A DNA stretch of 22,798 nt, from the NCBI GenBank assembly GCA_000482145.1, contig AUXH01000301.1:1-22798 (forward strand), read 5' to 3'. Within the stretch, counting starts at the first letter, position 1, and every line of letters starts with the position of its first letter. Position numbers and translations under genes: made by a program. Positions 18,718 to 22,798 of this stretch are shown here, one piece after another. Below the pieces are notes generated by a model. The model made no database searches. It was not told where the DNA came from and saw only the letters and a list, made by a program, of their open reading frames with translations. The stretch is from Strigomonas culicis (Eukaryota > Euglenozoa > Kinetoplastea > Trypanosomatida > Trypanosomatidae).

Positions 18718-18753
<36 letters not shown>
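18672..18753. repeat. Compound microsatellite (CA)n-(CAGACA)n-(TA)n
   Basis: Directly visible: ten CA units at 18672-18691, then an ACAGAC-rich stretch, then 33 bases of alternating A and T at 18721-18753. It lies in the spacer 5' of the 919-aa gene, is likely length-variable between isolates, and could serve as a marker. Confidence 0.9.
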
Positions 18754-18756
<3 letters not shown>

Positions 18757-19260
18757 GTAAAGAGATCTTGAATACTCAAGATGCTTTCCGATTGTACCGT
18801 CGTTCTTTTTGTTTTACATCTTTGTCACTTCAAAGTTGACAAAGAGTTTCTTTTGATTCGCATATAGTGTGTGGAGCGGTAAAAACGCGAAGAAAGATGA
18901 AATATATATTTGTAAAAACCATAACTCGAAAAAAAAAAGAAGAATACAGAGAAAATAATATAAAAAGAGATGTGGTGATCCATACGGAAAATCCAATATA
19001 AACATATCATATACATTAATTCTCATATAATCTTTTTTTAGCAAAACGGTAAAAGGGGGGACAAAAATTATATAGAAAGCGAAAGAAAAGGGGGAAAGAG
19101 AAAAAAAACACGAGACATGTCCCGTGTAGACTCTCTTTCATTATCTGCAAATTAATGTCTTCTTTTTTTTTAGGTGGAGGATACGCCGCGTGTGTAGTAA
19201 TACGGCATACGTAGCCGCACCGTCGGCCGTGAGCGCGTGGGCGCTGCTCTCCCCTCGCGG

Positions 19261-19647
19261 TCACGCCGCCACTGCCGCGGTGTCGCGCTGGTCCGCGTCT
19301 TGGTGATTCGTGTAATCCACGTGGCTCACCTTGAGGTTCATCAGCTCGCTCATGCTATACTCGGTCGACGAACTCATGTCGAAGTCACTACAGGTCTCTG
19401 TGCGCGAAGACACGTCACTGCAGTTTTCCTGGCCGAGGGGGCTGCCAGCGCACGCGCCTCCCCGCGCTGGTGTCGCCAAGGGGTACGTCAGCTCCTGCTG
19501 CCCGGTACGCAAGGGCTCCAGTGACATCCGCTTTTGATCGTTGGTGTCGGTGTTCCCATCTTCCAGCGAGCTGTACAGCCCACTCAGCTTCTCCGCAGTG
19601 CTATTGGTGGCCGTAGGGGGTTTCAAAACAGAGGGGATACAACCCAT
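19261..19647 (-). CDS. Small putative dual-acylated (MGC) protein
   Basis: The 128-residue protein starts MGCIPSVLK at the ATG at 19647 and ends with TGA. The frame upstream of it opens only at a TTG. Gly2 with Ser6 fits N-myristoylation and Cys3 is well placed for palmitoylation, the same MGC layout as in small myristoylated flagellar-membrane proteins of kinetoplastids. The rest is Ser/Thr/Asp-rich with an internal echo (ENCSDVSS, then ETCSDFDMSS at about 74-94) and a short amphipathic segment TEYSMSELMNLKVSHVDY (95-112). There is no domain. GC is lower than in the neighbouring large genes. The ATG lies directly after a TAG that ends a different small frame. Confidence 0.75.
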   Translation of the reverse strand: MGCIPSVLKPPTATNSTAEKLSGLYSSLEDGNTDTNDQKRMSLEPLRTGQQELTYPLATPARGGACAGSPLGQENCSDVSSRTETCSDFDMSSSTEYSMSELMNLKVSHVDYTNHQDADQRDTAAVAA

Positions 19648-19671
19648 CCTAGGCGAGAGACGAATAGGAAG

Positions 19672-19720
19672 CTGTACAGCGTTCAAAGCGAAACCCGCAT
19701 ATATATATTATTAATGAGAA
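19672..19720 (-). promoter_or_regulatory. Candidate trans-splice acceptors for the MGC gene
   Basis: After pyrimidine-rich sequence on the minus strand come TACAG (AG at 19673-19672) and CCTAG (AG at 19650-19649). Use of the second would leave a single leader base before the ATG, so the first is more likely. Confidence 0.35.
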
Positions 19721-19781
19721 GAGTAAAAGTCTGTGCAACAGACAGAATCTATCAACCAAGAAACCAGAAAAAAGGAAAGCA

Positions 19782-19904
19782 GAACAGGAGGGAAAGAAGT
19801 GTACCAGTAGATGGCATCTACACAACTTCGCATGGCAATGTATGTTTCCCGACACAAACAGTAAGAAGTACATCTCCTCAAATATGCAGATGTTCGCAGT
19901 AAAA
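19782..19904 (-). repeat. Conserved upstream element, copy 1
   Basis: This stretch aligns over about 120 bases with 22512-22629, about two thirds identical by hand count, ungapped over the central 110 or so. It begins about 135 bases 5' of the MGC start. It includes GTCGG, TTGCYATGC and AGATGYCA-type shared blocks and, in this copy, a perfect 7-bp palindromic arm pair at 19807-19821. It may be an untranslated regulatory element, a small RNA, a degenerate short retroposon or a relic small frame. Confidence 0.6.
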
Positions 19905-20701
19905 TAAGTATCAATGCACAAAGTATAATTCAGAAAATATATCCACAAAAATGAAACAAAACAAATAACAAAGTGTTGCAAAAAAGAACATAATAATCAA
20001 AATGTGTCAAATATGAAAAACAAAAATGATGAAATAGTACAACCAAAACAAATGAGATGATTTGATTTTTTCTAAACGAAAAAAAACACTCGCTTCCATT
20101 TTTCTTATTGTTATTATTTTTGCTTTTTTTTTTCTTACACAAGTGTAAAAGCAAAAGCGTATACGCTACATTAATAATTACAAGAAGGAAAAACAGACGC
20201 AATTAGTTGTGACTATAAGTACATGAGTTTCAACTTGCGTCTGCAATCGATAATAAAAAGTATGGACCACAATGTATGCAAATACACTTCTCCAGGCTAC
20301 CACTTACATTAATATAGAGATCACATAATGGAAAATAGCCTTGAAGGTCTCACTTATTCTCACTTCATCGTTGCGAGCATTATACGCGAGGACCAAGAAT
20401 AATTGTAAACAAAAACAAAACACCCGTAGAATCAAGAACAAGTGAAACAAACAGCACACACGTTAAGCTACAAGATCATGTGTGCTCTCAGGTACTACAA
20501 AAAGGGGAACAGTGAATGGAAAAGAAAAAAAAACAGAGAACAAAAAACACACTGTAGCACCTCAAATTCGCCAATCGTCGCGAAAAGAGATAAAAAGAGA
20601 GAATACAAAAAAAAACATTTGCGATACATATATAAAATGCAAGATCTATATAAACTGTATATTACACCGAGACAAAACGTTTTCCGCTTTTACAAACACG
20701 A

Positions 20702-22384
20702 CTAGGGAAGGGATTCCCATTTGGGCGACTTGACCTCAGGCACATCGCGGTCCATCGAGAAGCCCATCATCTCCACCAGTTTCAGATTCTCATCGTAGTG
20801 GTTGTACTCATTCGACTTGCAGTACCCGCGCCTGAACTCCGGGTCATGCACGTTGATCGGCGGCCCCCGAAAGTTCGGCTGCGGATACGGGATGTTCTTG
20901 TACTTGTACGATTTCTGCTCCTCCTCCATGGTCAGCGTCCCCGGCGTCGCGGCCGTCACGGGCGAAGCGATCCACACCGGCGAGACCACCGCACCAGCTG
21001 AGGCCACGGTCGCCGGTGCGGCCATCATCACCGGCGGTGGGGAGAGCACGCCGTAGGCGCCCGGTGTGCCGTAGTACGCCGCGTAGTAGTTCATCCCGCC
21101 GTACACGCCGCCCGCGTAGTGGGCGCCGTTTTGCAGTGCGTTCATCTGCGCCTGCAGCGCGACGTAGCCGTAGATGGGCGGCATGCCCCGCGGCACAATC
21201 GGCTGGTGCGCCGCCGGTGGGCCCCCCACCAACCCATTCGCGCCCACCTTCAGCGCCGGCGCCGGCTTCGGCGACTGGACCGTCTGCGGGGTCGAGAAGG
21301 CTGGCTCCACCGCCGGCGGTGGGCTGCGGGCCGGCGGGTCCGCGGAGGCCTTGGTGGAGCCAGCGGTCTCCGCCCCGAGGATCTGGTCCGAGTGCGGCGG
21401 CGCGTTCATCTGCCGCGCGATGGGCTGCGCGGCGTCCGCCCCCGCCGCTGGTGGGACGGCCGGCTCCTCCTTCAGCGGCGCGGCCTCCCGCCCGTACATG
21501 GACAGGTGCGCCTCGTAGAAGGCGGAGAGGTTCAGCTGCGCAGAGGCAGTCGACACGCGGCGGTCGTCCGTGCCGGACGTGCGCCGCGACGTCGCGGTGC
21601 TGCCGTCCGCCGCGCGCGGCTCGCCCACTGGACTCTTCGGCCGCGCGGTCACGGCCTCCAGCTCGCGGAACACGTTGGACATATCCAGCAGCGTCGACTG
21701 CTCGTGCGGCGGGGCAGCCCTCTTCGCCGGCTCCGCCGCGCTCTGCGACTCACCGGTGCTCTGGTTCTCGCGCGCTAACAGGAGCTGGATCGCATATTCC
21801 GTCTGCTTCCGTTGTGTGGCTAGTACGCAGCGGATGTCGCCGTCCTCCAACTCTGTCTCCCGCCGCAGCGCCGCCGCCGCTGCGTCATCGCTCGCGGCGG
21901 CGGTGGTGGTGGGCAGCCGGTGCGCCGAGCGTTTGCGGAACAGCCGATAGATGAGCTCCTGCCGCTTCTTCGTGTTCGTCAGGGGGCGCTGGCTGCCGAC
22001 GGCGCTCGACACCCCGCTGCGCATGCTGGGGTTACCCAACGAGTGGGGGTCCGGCGCCACGAACTCCAGGCCCGACTGCTTGCCGCAGAGGCTCGGCTGG
22101 CCGTCCGCGTCCAGCCCCATGGCCGCCGTCTTCCCGCTCTTGCCGCTGTGCGAGGACCGGTACGACAGGATGGAGCCGCGGTGCTTGGCCTGCTTCACCG
22201 TTGCGGAAGGGTAGGAGACCTCCGTGGTGGAGGTGTACGTGGCGCGACGAGCCGGAGTGGTGTCCATGGGGCTGCCTCGGCCGTTGAGAGGCGCGTATCT
22301 ATCTGTCATCGCCGTCGCTGGTCGGGCGCCGTCCGCACGGTGGGAGCGCGGGGCACGGGAAGGGGAGGAACCTCCGGCACCCAT
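20702..22384 (-). CDS. Putative N-myristoylated (MGAGGSS) protein with Gly/Tyr-rich segment
   Basis: The 560-residue protein starts MGAGGSSPSR at the ATG at 22384, two bases after a T12-AG acceptor. Gly2, Ser6 and Ser7 suit N-myristoylation, followed by a basic stretch (SRAPRSHR) that could aid membrane binding. Residues 30-130 are Ser/Thr-rich; 138-206 look helical and charged (KKRQELIYRLFRKR, then RRETELEDGDIRCVLATQRK); 300-395 are Pro/Ala-rich; 401-446 are rich in Gly, Tyr and Ala, prion-like in composition; 490-560 are less biased (YKNIPYPQPNFRGPP, FRRGYCKSNEYNHYDENLK) and probably the most conserved part. No family recognised. The open frame continues 83 codons upstream and contains an in-frame ATG at 22603 and a hydrophobic stretch, so an extended form after upstream splicing is possible but less likely. 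Confidence 0.82.
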   Translation of the reverse strand: MGAGGSSPSRAPRSHRADGARPATAMTDRYAPLNGRGSPMDTTPARRATYTSTTEVSYPSATVKQAKHRGSILSYRSSHSGKSGKTAAMGLDADGQPSLCGKQSGLEFVAPDPHSLGNPSMRSGVSSAVGSQRPLTNTKKRQELIYRLFRKRSAHRLPTTTAAASDDAAAAALRRETELEDGDIRCVLATQRKQTEYAIQLLLARENQSTGESQSAAEPAKRAAPPHEQSTLLDMSNVFRELEAVTARPKSPVGEPRAADGSTATSRRTSGTDDRRVSTASAQLNLSAFYEAHLSMYGREAAPLKEEPAVPPAAGADAAQPIARQMNAPPHSDQILGAETAGSTKASADPPARSPPPAVEPAFSTPQTVQSPKPAPALKVGANGLVGGPPAAHQPIVPRGMPPIYGYVALQAQMNALQNGAHYAGGVYGGMNYYAAYYGTPGAYGVLSPPPVMMAAPATVASAGAVVSPVWIASPVTAATPGTLTMEEEQKSYKYKNIPYPQPNFRGPPINVHDPEFRRGYCKSNEYNHYDENLKLVEMMGFSMDRDVPEVKSPKWESLP

Positions 22385-22386
22385 TT

Positions 22387-22400
22387 CTAAAAAAAAAAAA
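22387..22400 (-). promoter_or_regulatory. Predicted trans-splice acceptor for the MGAGGSS gene
   Basis: A T12 run on the minus strand ends in TAG, with the AG at 22388-22387, leaving only two bases before the ATG. A T-rich run ending in ATAG about 100 bases further upstream (near 22489) is an alternative that would give a longer leader. Confidence 0.5.
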
Positions 22401-22511
22401 GAGTATCTGCGTATTTTAAAAAAGAAAGTACGTAAAGGGAACAGGAAAAAGAGAACCCAACAGAAAGCAATTACAAGGCAAAAAAAACTATAAAAAAAAG
22501 GAAGAGAAGTT

Positions 22512-22629
22512 GAACAAAAGGAAAACAAGGATTCCAATAGGTGACATCTGTTCAGTCTAGCATAGCAACGGACCTCTGCCGACACGAACACTGTGCAGTA
22601 CATCCATGGGAACAGAGGCTCACAGTAAA
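22512..22629 (-). repeat. Conserved upstream element, copy 2
   Basis: Matches 19782-19904 in the same orientation. Its nearer edge is about 128 bases 5' of the MGAGGSS start, almost the same spacing as copy 1 to its gene. In this copy a frame from an ATG at 22603 runs in frame into the downstream gene; in copy 1 the equivalent frame (ATG at 19873) stops at 19649, just before the start codon. Confidence 0.6.
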
Positions 22630-22798
22630 GCAAGTGCTAATTCAAGAAAAGGGAAAATAAGTTACCTTTAAAAAAACAAAACGACTTACGAACAAAGTAA
22701 ACTAGAAGCTCCATAGGCTGTGAAAACAATAACAAAAATAAATAGTTACATATCGAAAAATAGAACAAGTAGAAAAAAAGACAAAAAGGTTTTTTTTT

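Larger units (their letters stand above)
18392..19260. other. AT-rich intergenic spacer with microsatellites
   Basis: Gene-free, about 870 bases. It contains (CA)10 at 18672-18691, a CAGACA-type run at about 18701-18720 and a (TA)16-type run at 18721-18753, plus poly-A runs. Small frames over it translate into dipeptide repeats and are not genes. Confidence 0.7.
19648..20701. other. Long AT-rich intergenic spacer
   Basis: About 1050 bases without a supported gene. It contains the conserved element copy 1 (19782-19904) and, at about 20210-20420, a stretch of more balanced composition that could be 3' UTR of the 560-aa gene or an unrecognised RNA; I found no convincing box motif in it. Confidence 0.65.
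22385..22798. other. AT-rich spacer at right edge
   Basis: Upstream region of the 560-aa gene, open at the window edge. It holds the conserved element copy 2 (22512-22629) and purine-rich runs. No complete gene is visible; the next gene in transcription order lies beyond the window. Confidence 0.65.

Noticed and set aside
20750..20800. Possible UBA-like motif (LVEMMGF) near the C-terminus of the 560-aa protein
   Set aside because: Only the first-helix signature is present, and the rest of a three-helix UBA fold cannot follow in the remaining residues.
1..22798. tRNA, rRNA, CRISPR arrays and transposons
   Set aside because: I looked for tRNA B-box-like sequence in the spacers and for long direct or terminal repeats and found nothing convincing; matches to GTTCGA occur only inside coding sequence.

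Overview
The window looks like nuclear DNA of a trypanosomatid (kinetoplastid) protist. All nine genes I can support lie on the minus strand with no strand switch and no visible introns. Very GC-rich coding blocks alternate with AT-rich spacers of about 0.4 to 1.1 kb. The spacers are poly-purine on the plus strand, so polypyrimidine on the coding strand, and most starts are preceded by a pyrimidine tract and an AG, as expected for spliced-leader trans-splicing. The window therefore appears to be the inside of one polycistronic unit read from right to left. I cannot name the species.

In transcription order (right to left): a 560-aa protein with an MGAGGSS start and a Gly/Tyr-rich segment (20702-22384); a 128-aa MGC-start protein (19261-19647); a 919-aa Pro/Ser-rich disordered protein (15632-18391); a 434-aa MGHGAAK-start protein (13394-14698); a 516-aa polytopic membrane protein (11140-12690); a 354-aa MGTC-start protein with a Lys/Asp hexapeptide repeat (9656-10720); a 1423-aa alpha-solenoid-like protein (4422-8693); a 635-aa transporter resembling the folate/biopterin transporter family (2111-4018); and the N-terminal 350 or so codons of a protein whose C-terminal part is a 21-residue tandem repeat running off the left edge (below 1-1051).

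The most interesting pattern is that four of the nine proteins begin with a glycine-2 N-myristoylation-type sequence, all with a small residue at position 6, and two also have a palmitoylatable cysteine at position 3 or 4. They and the neighbouring disordered proteins could form a group of membrane- or flagellum/cortex-attached proteins; this is inference. Two of these genes are also preceded, at nearly the same distance (about 130 bases), by a shared degenerate element of about 120 bases that is not explained by any gene. A one-base deletion inside the leftmost tandem repeat breaks the frame of the partial gene.

I saw no tRNA, rRNA, CRISPR array or recognisable transposon. The function of most genes is unknown to me, and product names beyond the transporter-like gene are descriptive only.
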